Below are positions 24,971-33,202 of a stretch of 36,769 nucleotides of DNA, one piece after another. Source of the stretch: JBHIBD01 sp046758865 (lineage in GTDB: Bacteria; Planctomycetota; Brocadiia; Brocadiales; Bathyanammoxibiaceae); contig JBHIBD010000017.1 of the NCBI GenBank assembly GCA_046758865.1, positions 1-36,769 on the forward strand. The letters run 5' to 3'. Every line of letters starts with the position of its first letter. Within the stretch, counting starts at the first letter, position 1. The notes under the pieces were generated by a model. It did not search any database. It was not told where the DNA came from and worked only from the letters and a program-made list of their open reading frames with translations. A program made the translations under genes and the position numbers.

Positions 24971-27211
24971 TCACCGCCTCCTTGCAAAAACGTTTGTGCT
25001 GGACTTATTCAGCTCACAGCATTTCAGGGAACGCTTTTTAGATGCCCGGCGGGCCGTCCTAGATGTGGGCTTATATCTCCTGAGTCTCAAGGAGTTAAAT
25101 ACAACCAGTACCGAACTGAAGGCCATGGATCCCGCCGCTATCATAGGGTTCAGGAGCCCCAGTGCGGCTACAGGTATGGCCACAATATTGTAAGAGAAGG
25201 CCCAGAAGAGGTTTTGTTTTATTATTTTCATCGTCTGGCGGCTCAGCGCCACGGCCTCAGCGGCCTTCTTTACGTCCCCCTTTACCAGCGTAATCTGGGA
25301 GGTCTCTATCGCAACATCCGTCCCGGTGCCGATGGCGAAGCTGACATCTGCGGCTGCCAGCACAGGTGCATCATTTATGCCATCGCCTACCATCCCGACC
25401 TTCTTTCCTCTGTCCTTTTCCTGGCGCAATTCGGCCACCTTCTCTTCGGGTCTCATATCGGCCTTGAACCTCTGGATTCCGACCTGTTTTGCTATATCTC
25501 GGGCGGTGTCTACGTTGTCACCCGTCAACATGATGGGCTCTATACCCAGGGCCTTTATTTCTTCAATGGCCCCTCTTGCCTTGTCTCGTGGTACGTCCTG
25601 GAGTGCTAAGAGGGAGACAACACGCCCATTCGTTACCACATAAATTAGGGTCTTACTTCCCCCTTTCATTTCTGTCACTTTATCTTGAAAGGTGGTCGTG
25701 TCAACACCTTTATCCCTTATCATCCTCTCGCTTCCTATAATGACCTTGAGGCCGTCCAGACGCGCCGTTATACCCTCGCCGCTAACGGCCTTAAAATCTG
25801 TTACTGCCTTGATTTCAGCATTTTTTGTCAGAGCGAACTCCACGATGGCCCGTGCAAAGGGGTGTTCCGATGGTCTTTCTGCAGAGGCTATGATAGAGAG
25901 CAACTCGTCTTCAGGCATGCCCGAGGTGTTGTAAAAGTTTGTAACACTAGGTTGTCCGCGGGTTATGGTACCCGTCTTGTCGAATATCAGGGTGCCCAAC
26001 CTCGAGGCCTCTTCCAGGCTTTGAGCGTCTTTTATTAGTATGCCCATTTCTGCGGCGCGCCCCACCCCTACTGTAACGGCCGCGGGCGTGGCAAGCCCTA
26101 GCGCACACGGACAGGCTATCAGTAAAACGGCCATAGATGCGCTCAGAGCCAGGGCAAGGGGGTGTCCAAGGGCGAGCCAGACGCCGATGGTTACTGAGGC
26201 TATACCGAGTACAACGGGTACAAAGATTCCGGAGACCCTATCGGCGAGTCGCTCTATAGGGGCCCTTGAGGCCTGGGCCTCCCTCACAAGCTTAACTATA
26301 TGGGCAAGCGTGGTGTCTTCTCCCAGTTTCCTCACCTCAAAGATAATATTGCCATTATTATTAATTGTGCCTGCCTGTACCTCGTCACCCAGACCTTTTT
26401 CCACGGGCATGCTTTCTCCCGTGAGCATGGATTCATTCACCGTGGTCTGGCCTTCTATTACTGTACCGTCGGCGGGGATTCTGTCGCCCGGTCTTGCGAT
26501 TACCTTCTCTCCCAGTTTTAGTTCGCTCACTGGCACCACCATCTCCTTGCCATCTCTGAGGCATGTGGCCACTGGTGGCGCAAGAGATGCCAGTTTTTCT
26601 ATGGCCCTGGTGGTCTGTGTCCTGGCCTTTGCCTCAAGATAACGTCCGAGGAGCACCAGGGTTATAATTATTGAGGCCGTTTCAAAGTAGAGATGCTCTC
26701 CACCAGTGACGAGCTGCACAGTGCTGTATATGTAAGCCGTTGCGCTGCCCATAGACACAAGGGTGTCCATGTTAGCCCTTAAGTGAAAGAGCTGTTTAAT
26801 GGCACCTATGAAGAATTCGGAGCCTGCACCGAAGACTACTACGGTGGTAAGACCAAGCAGGACGTAGCCTGAGTACGGGAACTCCAGACCGAACATGCTG
26901 ATAACAAAGACCGGGATAGTGAGACTAGCAGACGAGATAAGGCGAATTAGTGGGGCCAAATGCTTCAGGCCCTCCTTCTGCGTTTCTTTTTTCTTTACGC
27001 CGTAGCCCAGGGCCTCCACCGCTGCCTCCAGTGCATGTCTCTTTGCGCTTCCGGTTACAGTCGCCTGCTCAGTGGTAAAGTTCACATATACCTCTTTTAC
27101 GCCAGCTACCTTGAGCAGGGACTTCTCTATCTTGCCTGCGCAGGATGCGCATCTCATTCCTGTTATTGACAGGCTAATTTTCTGGTTATTTCTCGTCACC
27201 CTCGCCGTCAT
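24971..27211 (-). CDS. copA: Cu(I)-exporting P-type ATPase CopA
   Basis: The 746-residue protein has one N-terminal HMA domain (GMRCASC, Cys21/Cys24), the transmembrane CPC motif (Cys367-Pro-Cys369), the phosphorylation site DKTGT (Asp411), SEHP (His450), TGDN and GDGIND (609-614). Metal-specificity residues Tyr674-Asn675 and Met696...Ser699-Ser700 define the Cu(I)/Ag(I) class (PIB-1). It pumps Cu(I) out of the cytosol using ATP. The C-terminus has a basic tail of about 35 residues ending ...LKCCELNKSS..., which is unusual and is duplicated in the small ORF downstream. csoR ends 9 bases upstream of the ATG. Confidence 0.96.
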   Translation of the reverse strand: MTARVTRNNQKISLSITGMRCASCAGKIEKSLLKVAGVKEVYVNFTTEQATVTGSAKRHALEAAVEALGYGVKKKETQKEGLKHLAPLIRLISSASLTIPVFVISMFGLEFPYSGYVLLGLTTVVVFGAGSEFFIGAIKQLFHLRANMDTLVSMGSATAYIYSTVQLVTGGEHLYFETASIIITLVLLGRYLEAKARTQTTRAIEKLASLAPPVATCLRDGKEMVVPVSELKLGEKVIARPGDRIPADGTVIEGQTTVNESMLTGESMPVEKGLGDEVQAGTINNNGNIIFEVRKLGEDTTLAHIVKLVREAQASRAPIERLADRVSGIFVPVVLGIASVTIGVWLALGHPLALALSASMAVLLIACPCALGLATPAAVTVGVGRAAEMGILIKDAQSLEEASRLGTLIFDKTGTITRGQPSVTNFYNTSGMPEDELLSIIASAERPSEHPFARAIVEFALTKNAEIKAVTDFKAVSGEGITARLDGLKVIIGSERMIRDKGVDTTTFQDKVTEMKGGSKTLIYVVTNGRVVSLLALQDVPRDKARGAIEEIKALGIEPIMLTGDNVDTARDIAKQVGIQRFKADMRPEEKVAELRQEKDRGKKVGMVGDGINDAPVLAAADVSFAIGTGTDVAIETSQITLVKGDVKKAAEAVALSRQTMKIIKQNLFWAFSYNIVAIPVAALGLLNPMIAAGSMAFSSVLVVFNSLRLRRYKPTSRTARRASKKRSLKCCELNKSSTNVFARRR

Positions 27212-27220
27212 AGTAATGCC

Positions 27221-27517
27221 CTACTTTCCATAGTTTTTCAGGACCTCTATAATCTCTTCTATCTTTTCCTGTTTGTCCTCTTCCCTGCCGGAGCGTATGG
27301 CCTCTGTGACGCAGTGCTCAAGGTGTCTCTTGAGGATGCGCTCCTGGACCCGGGCAATGGCAGACGATATAGACTGGAGCTGGGTGATTATGTCCACGCA
27401 GTACCTGCGGTCTTCTATCATCTTTTGGATGCCCCGTACCTGGCCCTCAATCCTTCTAAGGCGCATTATTTCCTCGGTATGTCTTGTTCCCAGTTTTGTC
27501 AGGGTTTCTTTTACCAT
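27221..27517 (-). CDS. csoR: CsoR-family copper-sensing repressor
   Basis: The 98-residue helical protein has the DUF156/CsoR core RRIEGQVRGIQKMIEDRRYCVDI. It carries the Cys-His-Cys copper fingerprint: Cys40, His65 and Cys69 (RHLEHC), equivalent to Cys36/His61/Cys65 of M. tuberculosis CsoR. This pattern favours Cu(I) over the Ni/Co-sensing RcnR set. Apo-CsoR would repress the operon and Cu(I) would release it. The gene sits just ahead of copA. GGGGGTAG stretches lie upstream of this gene and of the preceding gene and could be half-sites. Confidence 0.92.
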   Translation of the reverse strand: MVKETLTKLGTRHTEEIMRLRRIEGQVRGIQKMIEDRRYCVDIITQLQSISSAIARVQERILKRHLEHCVTEAIRSGREEDKQEKIEEIIEVLKNYGK

Positions 27518-27567
27518 GGCCTACCCCCAATGAATTTCAAGGTCTCAAAAATTTTATGTCTTAAAAG

Positions 27568-27846
27568 TCAAAAGATGGTGAGCAATATCAATTCCTCTAA
27601 AAGAACCAGTATTGAAACAAAGAGACTTAAGAGAATAATAGAAAGCACGAGGGCTGGGGCGAGGCTCAACCCGTGTAAGAAATAGAAGACCCCTACCATA
27701 GACCCAAATACGTCCTCCTCCCTACCCTTAAATAGGCCAATGTAAAGGGCGTTAAGTAAGAAGCTAAAGATGAATATGCCACAGAATGCGATGATTAACG
27801 GCATTTTGGCACCTGCTAGGTATTTGGTTTTTCTGCCCCGTTCCAT
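27568..27846 (-). CDS. Small membrane protein at the head of the copper island
   Basis: The 92-residue protein has a basic N-terminus (MERGRKTKYLAGAK) and two to three hydrophobic segments (about 15-37, 48-68, 70-90). The polar loop KGREEDVFGS separates the first two. No family is recognised and there are no Cys/His metal motifs. It lies 50 bases upstream of csoR on the same strand, just behind the promoter-like sequence at 27859-27887, so it may be the first gene of the copper transcript. Confidence 0.55.
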   Translation of the reverse strand: MERGRKTKYLAGAKMPLIIAFCGIFIFSFLLNALYIGLFKGREEDVFGSMVGVFYFLHGLSLAPALVLSIILLSLFVSILVLLEELILLTIF

Positions 27847-27858
27847 CTTTCTGATAGA

Positions 27859-27887
27859 AGTATACCATACCCCCCTACCCTATGCAA
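27859..27887 (-). promoter_or_regulatory. Possible promoter with G-tract (candidate CsoR site) for the copper island
   Basis: On the minus strand, TTGCAT (27882-27887) and TATACT (27859-27864) are 17 bases apart. The spacer is AGGGTAGGGGGGTATGG; G-runs next to TA are typical of CsoR operators. A second GGGGGTAG lies right before csoR (near 27523-27530). The predicted start is only about 6 bases before the ATG at 27846, which argues for caution. Confidence 0.35.
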
Positions 27888-28046
27888 GCAAAATTTATGT
27901 TGACTTAAAATATTTCTCTGTGTAGCCTGCTGGCCATGAGGAGGGGGCCGAGTAGCTTTCCTCTTGACTTCCCCGGGGAATTTTCATAGCATTGTAAGCA
28001 GAAAGGTATCGATTTTATTCGTGCACGCTTATGGTGGGAGAGAGAA

Positions 28047-28433
28047 ATGAATGCTAAAGAACTGGCCAGTTTCAAGAAGATATTACTCTCCGTGAGGCAC
28101 AAGCTGGCTGGCAACGTGAACTCTATGGAGGGCGAAGCGCTGAAGAAATCCAGGCAGGACGCTGCTGGAGACCTCTCCAATGTGCCTTTCCACATGGCTG
28201 ACCTGGGCACAGACAACTATGAGCGTGACCTTATGATTCTCCTCATCCAGAACGGTGAGGAGGAACTGAAGTCTATCGATGCCGCCCTGCAGAAGCTAGA
28301 GGACAAGACCTTCGGTATCTGCGAGACCTGCGAGAAGAAGATCTCTAAGGCCCGCCTTATGGCCCTGCCTCATGCCAGACTCTGTGTGGAATGTCAGAGA
28401 AAGGAAGAACTCGAGGCTGGCGCCGCTGAATAA
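28047..28433 (+). CDS. DksA/TraR-family C4 zinc-finger protein
   Basis: The 128-residue protein has a coiled-coil N-terminal region (about 1-85) and a C-terminal C4 zinc finger GICETCEKKIS...RLMALPHARLCVEC (CxxC and CxxC). These are features of DksA-like proteins that bind the RNA polymerase secondary channel. GGGAGAGAG lies just before the ATG. Without the acidic DxxDxA tip confirmed, it may be a DksA-like protein and not a true ppGpp cofactor. lspA overlaps its 3' end. Confidence 0.85.
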   Translation: MNAKELASFKKILLSVRHKLAGNVNSMEGEALKKSRQDAAGDLSNVPFHMADLGTDNYERDLMILLIQNGEEELKSIDAALQKLEDKTFGICETCEKKISKARLMALPHARLCVECQRKEELEAGAAE

Positions 28434-28929
28434 ATTTATAGGCCCTTATGGGCCGTTCTCCTTGGTGGTTCTTCTGGGGGTTATCCTCGATCAGGCAACT
28501 AAATGGGCCGCCTTTAAGTACCTTACCGATTCTCACGGTCTCGAAAAACTCGTTAAACTCACCTTTTTCTTCAATCTATCCCCCAGCAGAAATGAGGGTG
28601 GTGTCTTTGGGGTTTTTCAGGAGGGGAATCTCCTATTCATAGTCCTATCCGTCCTGGCAGTGCTTGTAGTCCTTTGGATTTACATCAAGTCCGAAGGGGT
28701 TGACCTTGTTACCACCATTGCCCTGGGGAACATAATTGCGGGCGCGGTAGGTAACCTAATAGATAGGGTATACTATCACTATGTGAGGGACTTTATGGAC
28801 CTTCATATCGGTACAAGACATTGGCCGACATTTAATTTGGCTGACGTGCTGATATGTCTTGGTGTGGGTCTTATGGTCTTGAATATCCTGGCTCCAAGGA
28901 CTCTGCGGCCTCGGTTACCTCTGGATTAG
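28372..28929 (+). CDS. lspA: Lipoprotein signal peptidase LspA
   Basis: This is the inner-membrane aspartyl protease that cleaves prolipoprotein leaders. The motifs are ILDQATKW in helix 1, NEGGVFGVF, GNLIDRV with the first catalytic Asp, and FNLADVLICLG with the second. Four membrane helices are visible. The start is uncertain: the ATG at 28372 gives 185 residues and overlaps the DksA-type gene by 62 bases with a non-family N-terminus. A GTG at 28384 or a CTG near 28426 (preceded by GAGG) would fit the usual 160-170 residues better. The 3' end overlaps the convergent ilvE by 59 bases. Confidence 0.92.
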   Translation: MPDSVWNVRERKNSRLAPLNKFIGPYGPFSLVVLLGVILDQATKWAAFKYLTDSHGLEKLVKLTFFFNLSPSRNEGGVFGVFQEGNLLFIVLSVLAVLVVLWIYIKSEGVDLVTTIALGNIIAGAVGNLIDRVYYHYVRDFMDLHIGTRHWPTFNLADVLICLGVGLMVLNILAPRTLRPRLPLD

Positions 28930-29779
28930 TTAAAAGCTCCCTGTATTTCTTCAGCAGCTCCAGGGTAATTCGACCAGGTTTCCCGTCCCCTACTGTACGG
29001 CCGTCTATCTTGACCACCGGTACGATCTGCGCGGCCGTCCCGGTAAGGAAACATTCCTCGGCTATGTAGAGGTCGTACCTGGTGAGAAAATCTTCTCTTA
29101 CCTTCAAACCATCTCTTTCTGCAAGCTTGATGACCGTATCTCTGGTTATGCCTTTCAGGATTCCAGAATTGGAATGCGGTGTATAAAGCTCTTCCCCCTT
29201 AACCATGAAGATGTTTTGGCCAGTACATTCTGCCACGAACCCATCCTTATTTAGCATGATGGCCTCTGTTGCACCGGCGTTGAGGCTCTCCATCTTTGCC
29301 AGGATGTTGTTCATGTAGTTAAGGCACTTTATTCTGGGGTTAATAGATTCCGGGTGGTTACGGACGGTGGCTACGGTAATGAGTTCAATTCCTTTCTCAT
29401 ACAGCTTCGGTGGATAGAGCTGGATAGTATCTGTTATGATGATTACTTGTGGGTTACTGCACTTTCCAGGTTCCAGCCCCAGCTTTCCCTCTCCCCTTGT
29501 GACCACCAACCTGATGTAAGAGTCTTTCATATTGTTGGCCCTTAAGGTGCTGAATATTGCCTCCTTAATCTCTCCTGGGGTCATGGGGATTTCAAGGAAT
29601 ATGGCCCTTGCCGATTCAAAGAGCCTCTCAAGGTGTTTGGTCAACTTGAACACCCTCCCATTGTAGGCACGCAGCCCCTCAAAGACGCCATCTCCGTAGA
29701 GGAGGCCATGGTCAAAGACAGATATCTTCGCCTCCTCCTGTGGTAAAATCTCACCATTTACAAATACCTTAAGAGACAT
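28871..29779 (-). CDS. ilvE: Branched-chain amino acid aminotransferase
   Basis: The 302-residue class IV PLP aminotransferase has VFDHGLLYGDGVFEGLRAYNG near the N-terminus, the PLP lysine in RIKCLNYMNN, EAIMLNKDGFVAECTGQNIF, and GITRDTV..LA, followed by EECFLTGTAAQIVPV. It interconverts Val, Leu and Ile with their 2-oxo acids. D-amino acid transaminases share the fold, but the YMNN and GTAAQIVP contexts favour IlvE. The gene overlaps the convergent lspA by 59 bases. Confidence 0.9.
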   Translation of the reverse strand: MSLKVFVNGEILPQEEAKISVFDHGLLYGDGVFEGLRAYNGRVFKLTKHLERLFESARAIFLEIPMTPGEIKEAIFSTLRANNMKDSYIRLVVTRGEGKLGLEPGKCSNPQVIIITDTIQLYPPKLYEKGIELITVATVRNHPESINPRIKCLNYMNNILAKMESLNAGATEAIMLNKDGFVAECTGQNIFMVKGEELYTPHSNSGILKGITRDTVIKLAERDGLKVREDFLTRYDLYIAEECFLTGTAAQIVPVVKIDGRTVGDGKPGRITLELLKKYRELLTNPEVTEAAESLEPGYSRP

Positions 29780-29812
29780 TTAACCCTCTCCTTTCTGAGG
29801 GACTGTTGTCAA

Positions 29813-30514
29813 CTAGTCCACTATCTTTCCGTCTACTATTCTTACTCGCCTTTTTCCTAGTCTAGCGAAGTTTTCATCGTGTGTCACTATAACAAAGGTC
29901 TGGTTGTTTAAGGCATTTAATTTCAGGATTAGGTCCTGAATTTCCTTAGAGTTTTGTGTGTCCAGGTTACCCGTGGGTTCATCGCAAAACAGAACCTCGG
30001 GCTCATTTACAAGGGACCTGGCGAAGGCCACTCTCTGCCTCTCACCCCCAGAGAGCTGGTCAGGTCGGTGGAGTGTTCTCTCCTTTAGACCAACTGTCTC
30101 TAGGATCTCCATTGCCTTTTCCCTGCTCGTTTTGTTGTCGGAATACGATTGCACCTTGTGACCAATGAGCCGTGGCATCATTACATTCTCAAGGGCCGTA
30201 AAGTCCGGCAGCAGATGATAGAACTGAAAGACGAAACCGAAGTGCCTGTTCCGTCTCTCTGCCTGCTGCTTGGAACTGAGCCTGCTAAGATTCTTTCCTC
30301 TGTAAATTACCTGCCCAGAGGTCGGTGTATCTAGTAACCCTAGAATGTGCAGTAGTGTGCTCTTACCTGCTCCCGAAGGTCCCAGTATTATGAGAATCTC
30401 TCCCCTGTATATATCAAGGTTAACCCCATTAAGGACCCTTAAAGTGCTTTTGCCTATCTTGTAGTCTTTGATTATATCCTTTACATAGATAAGGACATCT
30501 TTATGTTCTTCCAT
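29813..30514 (-). CDS. lolD: LolD-type ABC transporter ATPase
   Basis: The 233-residue ATPase has Walker A GPSGAGKSTLLH, a Q-loop in FVFQFYHLLPDFTALENV, signature LSGGERQRVAFARSLV, Walker B VLFCDEPTGNLD and H-loop VTHD. The FYHLLPDFTALENVMMP context is that of LolD, which powers lipoprotein release from the inner membrane; MacB-type ATPases are close relatives. The ATG lies 3 bases after the lysS stop. The lolC/E permease that often sits between lysS and lolD is absent from this spot and from the window. Confidence 0.85.
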   Translation of the reverse strand: MEEHKDVLIYVKDIIKDYKIGKSTLRVLNGVNLDIYRGEILIILGPSGAGKSTLLHILGLLDTPTSGQVIYRGKNLSRLSSKQQAERRNRHFGFVFQFYHLLPDFTALENVMMPRLIGHKVQSYSDNKTSREKAMEILETVGLKERTLHRPDQLSGGERQRVAFARSLVNEPEVLFCDEPTGNLDTQNSKEIQDLILKLNALNNQTFVIVTHDENFARLGKRRVRIVDGKIVD

Positions 30515-30517
30515 CTA

Positions 30518-31975
30518 CTATTCGGTGTCCTCCCTCTGGGGCCTTGAGGCTGGGCGAAGCAGAGGGAAGAGTATCACGTCGCGTATAGAGGTACAGCCTG
30601 TCAGTACCATTATAAGTCTGTCGATGCCTATACCGAGTCCACCCGCTGGGGGCATGCCGTATTTTAGCGCCAGTATAAAGTCCTTGTCCAGCTTTCCCCA
30701 ATCCAACTTTCCACCGATTTGTTCTACGAATCTTTTTTCCTGTTCCAACGGCTCATTGAGTTCTGTGTAGGAATTGGCAATCTCCATGGCAGCTATATAG
30801 AGCTCAAAACGCTGGGCAAAGCGCTTATCGTCTTCACAGAGCTTTGTCAGCGGGCACAGGCTGGCCGGATAGTCTATAACAAATGTGGGGTCGTCAAGTT
30901 TTGGTGCGACTTTCTCTTCAAAGATATTGTTGGCGACGACGTCTCGAGGCAACTTCCTGGCCTCAAGCCCAAGGCTTTCAGCCTTTTGTGTCAGGGCAGC
31001 TTCATCATCAAAGTCCACTTCGGCGTATTCTTTCAGCAAGTCGCGAAATGTCGCCTTTCTCCAGGGAGGGGTCATGTTGATGGTCTTATCCCCAAATGCA
31101 ATCTCGTATCCACCTCGTAGCTCCGAGGCAAGAAAGGATATTAACTCTTCGGTCAGCTCCATCATACTGTTATAGTCGCCATACGCCTCGTAGGCCTCCA
31201 GCATGGTAAACTCTGGATTGTGGCGCGTTGAGATGCCCTCGTTGCGAAAGTTGCGGTTTATCTCATATACCCGCTCCATACCGCCGACCAAGAGCCTTTT
31301 TAGATAAAGCTCCGGCGCAATACGCAGATATAAATCTATGTCTAGTGTATTGTGGTGTGTTATGAAGGGCCTGGCTACGGCCCCTCCGGGGATAGGCTGC
31401 ATCATTGGGGTTTCTACCTCTACATAGCCCCTTGAGTCCAGAAAACCCCTTATCCCCTTGATTATCTTTACCCTGTCCAGGGAGGTCTTCATGGCCTGGA
31501 CATTGGCTATGAGGTCCAGGTAGCGCTGCCTGTACCTGAGTTCAACGTCTCTCAGCCCGTGCCACTTCTCCGGGGGGGGAAGTAGCGCCTTGGAGAGCAC
31601 CGTTAGGTCCTCTACCATGATGGTAATCTCACCCGTTCTTGTCTTAAACAGTTTCCCTTCTACGCCAATGATATCTCCAAGGTCGAGTAACCCGAAGATT
31701 TCAAACCGGTTTTCCCCCACATTGCCGAGCTTAATGTATAGCTGTATCTTCCCCGTCCAGTCCCTTATGTCCACGAAGGCAGCCTTGCCGTGTGGCCTCA
31801 GACTGGATATTCGCCCCGCGGCCCTGACGCTGTCTCCCCCCTCGCCTTCACCACTATAGCTCTCGACGATAGACTGAAGACTCTTAAGCCCATCGTATCT
31901 CTTCCCGTAAGGGTCTATTCCCTTTTCTCTTAGCTTCCTTAGCTTCTCTAAACGGTCTTGCTCAAACTTCTCCAT
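30518..31975 (-). CDS. lysS: Lysyl-tRNA synthetase, class II
   Basis: The 485-residue enzyme has an OB-fold anticodon-binding domain (AGRISSLRPHGKAAFVDIRDWTGKIQL), class II motif 1 (SRGYVEVETPMMQ), motif 2 (FRNEGISTRHNPEFTMLE) and motif 3 (GGLGIGIDRLIMVL). It charges tRNA(Lys). Length is normal. The ATG at 31975 has no clear SD sequence but lies about 30 bases after a strong predicted promoter. It is followed by lolD. Confidence 0.96.
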   Translation of the reverse strand: MEKFEQDRLEKLRKLREKGIDPYGKRYDGLKSLQSIVESYSGEGEGGDSVRAAGRISSLRPHGKAAFVDIRDWTGKIQLYIKLGNVGENRFEIFGLLDLGDIIGVEGKLFKTRTGEITIMVEDLTVLSKALLPPPEKWHGLRDVELRYRQRYLDLIANVQAMKTSLDRVKIIKGIRGFLDSRGYVEVETPMMQPIPGGAVARPFITHHNTLDIDLYLRIAPELYLKRLLVGGMERVYEINRNFRNEGISTRHNPEFTMLEAYEAYGDYNSMMELTEELISFLASELRGGYEIAFGDKTINMTPPWRKATFRDLLKEYAEVDFDDEAALTQKAESLGLEARKLPRDVVANNIFEEKVAPKLDDPTFVIDYPASLCPLTKLCEDDKRFAQRFELYIAAMEIANSYTELNEPLEQEKRFVEQIGGKLDWGKLDKDFILALKYGMPPAGGLGIGIDRLIMVLTGCTSIRDVILFPLLRPASRPQREDTE

Positions 31976-32011
31976 AATAGCACTGGTAATGCATACAATA
32001 ATAGAAGTACA

Positions 32012-32039
32012 ATTCTATCAAGAAAACAAAGCCTGTCAA
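32012..32039 (-). promoter_or_regulatory. Sigma-70-like promoter of lysS-lolD
   Basis: On the minus strand a perfect TTGACA (32034-32039) and TAGAAT (32012-32017) are separated by 16 bases. The start would be near 32005, about 30 bases before the lysS ATG. Confidence 0.65.
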
Positions 32040-32065
32040 GGGCTTACATAAATTGTCCAGAAACC

Positions 32066-32094
32066 TTGCATAAGTGCCTGAAAGTTACTAATAT
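32066..32094 (+). promoter_or_regulatory. Possible promoter for rnpA
   Basis: TTGCAT (32066-32071) and TAATAT (32089-32094) are 17 bases apart, each with two mismatches to consensus. It lies about 105 bases before the rnpA start. A GGACAGGG/CCCTGTCC hairpin (32155-32175) would be in the leader. Confidence 0.35.
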
Positions 32095-32198
32095 TGTCAT
32101 AAAAGACATCCAGTCAGCCGTAGGGGCAACCCGATGTAATCAAATGTAGCGTAGGGACAGGGCTTGTCCCTGTCCGAACAGGGTGAGGACATTCACCA

Positions 32199-32576
32199 AT
32201 GGGCGATGCAACACGTATAGATACAAACCTTAGAAAGAAACAGAGACTAAGCAAAAGAAAGGACTTCAAGAGGGTGTTCGAAGAGGGGGAGGCATTTCGC
32301 GGCAAAAATCTTAACGCCTACGTGCTCACAAATTCCCTCGACTTCTCACGCCTAGGCATAATGACGGGCAAAAAGGTTGGGGGTGCTGTGGAACGCAACC
32401 GCATCAGGCGCCTCCTCAGGGAGTGTTTCAGGTTGAATAAGGCCCTGCTGGGGCCAGGTCTCGATATTGTACTGATACCCAGGAAGGGCTTCCCCACCAC
32501 ATTCAAAGGGGCGGAGGGGGAGTTTAAGAGACTGGTCGGTAGATTTAAGACCAGACCTCTGAAAAATCCTGCATAA
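32199..32576 (+). CDS. rnpA: Ribonuclease P protein component
   Basis: The 125-residue basic protein has the RnpA pattern: RLSKRKDFKRVFEEGEAFRGKNL, LGIMTGKKVGGAVERNRIRRLLRECFR with the RNR signature, and GLDIVLIPRKGF. It assists the RNase P RNA in 5' tRNA maturation. rpmH (L34), which normally precedes rnpA, is not here. The last codons (RPLKNPA) lie inside a 46-base sequence repeated at 34007-34052, so the C-terminus appears to be repeat-derived. The N-terminal extension (MGDATRIDTN) also abuts repeat-like DNA. GAGGA lies about 9 bases before the ATG. Confidence 0.95.
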   Translation: MGDATRIDTNLRKKQRLSKRKDFKRVFEEGEAFRGKNLNAYVLTNSLDFSRLGIMTGKKVGGAVERNRIRRLLRECFRLNKALLGPGLDIVLIPRKGFPTTFKGAEGEFKRLVGRFKTRPLKNPA

Positions 32577-32578
32577 TT

Positions 32579-32684
32579 GTCATTCTGAGGGAGTGAAATC
32601 CGCCTGAGGCGGAAAGATGTAGCGTGCGAGCGAGCTCGCACGTAATCGTGGCAGCAAGCTGCCACGCTACACGCTCAGAATGAC
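32579..32684. repeat. MITE-like palindromic element bounded by GTCATTCTGAG / CTCAGAATGAC
   Basis: Terminal inverted repeats of 11 bp (32579-32589 and 32674-32684) enclose a GCCTGAGGC hairpin and two palindromes: 32623-32642 (arms CGTGCGAGC) and 32647-32666 (arms CGTGGCAGC). The same double palindrome is at 926-974. It carries no ORF and starts just past the rnpA stop. Confidence 0.7.
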
Positions 32685-32992
32685 ACTGGGTCTTGCGGCG
32701 ATTTTTGTAGAGGCTCCAGGGCATAAAAGACGAGGAAGGTTATTGGATGAGTTTTTTGGTGATTGGTGTTACCTGCTGTAGGGTGCGTCTTGACGCACCA
32801 TATTTCTATTCGACTTCCCCCTCCCTCGATGGGAGGGGGTAAGGGAGAGGGTGACCCTCTGAGGTTTTAAGCCTGCTCGGTGTAAGCAAACATGATTGGT
32901 TATCAGTCACCCCCTCCCTACCCTCCCCCCATCAAGGGGGAGGGAAATGGATTTTGAACTCTGTAAAGTGATACTTTCCCAGAGGTATCAAG
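32685..32992. repeat. Repeat-filled gap with duplicated yidD 5' end
   Basis: At 32749-32773 a 25-base copy of the yidD start (ATGAGTTTTTTGGTGATTGG...) matches 32993-33017 at 23 of 25 positions and has its own AGGAAGG upstream. Between the copies lie the palindrome 32782-32799 and G/C-rich hairpins 32817-32839 and 32921-32944. No separate gene is seen. Confidence 0.6.
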
Positions 32993-33202
32993 ATGAGCTT
33001 TTTGGTGATTGGTGTCATCAGGATGTATCAACGTTACGTAACGCCCCTCCTGCCGCACGGCTGCCGCTATATCCCTAGCTGCTCAGAATATATGATAGAG
33101 GCCATAGAGAAGAAGGGCCTTATATTGGGCATCCCCAAGGGACTTTGGCGCATCCTGCGCTGCCACCCCCTGGGCGGCTCAGGCCACGAGCCCGTAGATT
33201 AA
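32993..33202 (+). CDS. yidD: Membrane protein insertion efficiency factor YidD
   Basis: The 69-residue protein has the YidD signature RMYQRYVTPLLPHGCRYIPSCSEYM.EAIEKKG, then GLWRILRCHPLGGSGHEPV, with the conserved cysteines in GCRY, PSCSEY and RCHP. It assists YidC-mediated membrane insertion at the inner membrane. AGAGG lies about 9 bases before the ATG. The rnpA-yidD order is the classic one, but about 400 bases of repeats now separate them and yidC does not follow. Confidence 0.93.
   Translation: MSFLVIGVIRMYQRYVTPLLPHGCRYIPSCSEYMIEAIEKKGLILGIPKGLWRILRCHPLGGSGHEPVD

Noticed and set aside
24730..24987. 85-residue version of the chimeric mini-gene
   Set aside because: The first 31 residues have no support, while ATG 24894 has a strong ribosome binding site and homology begins there.
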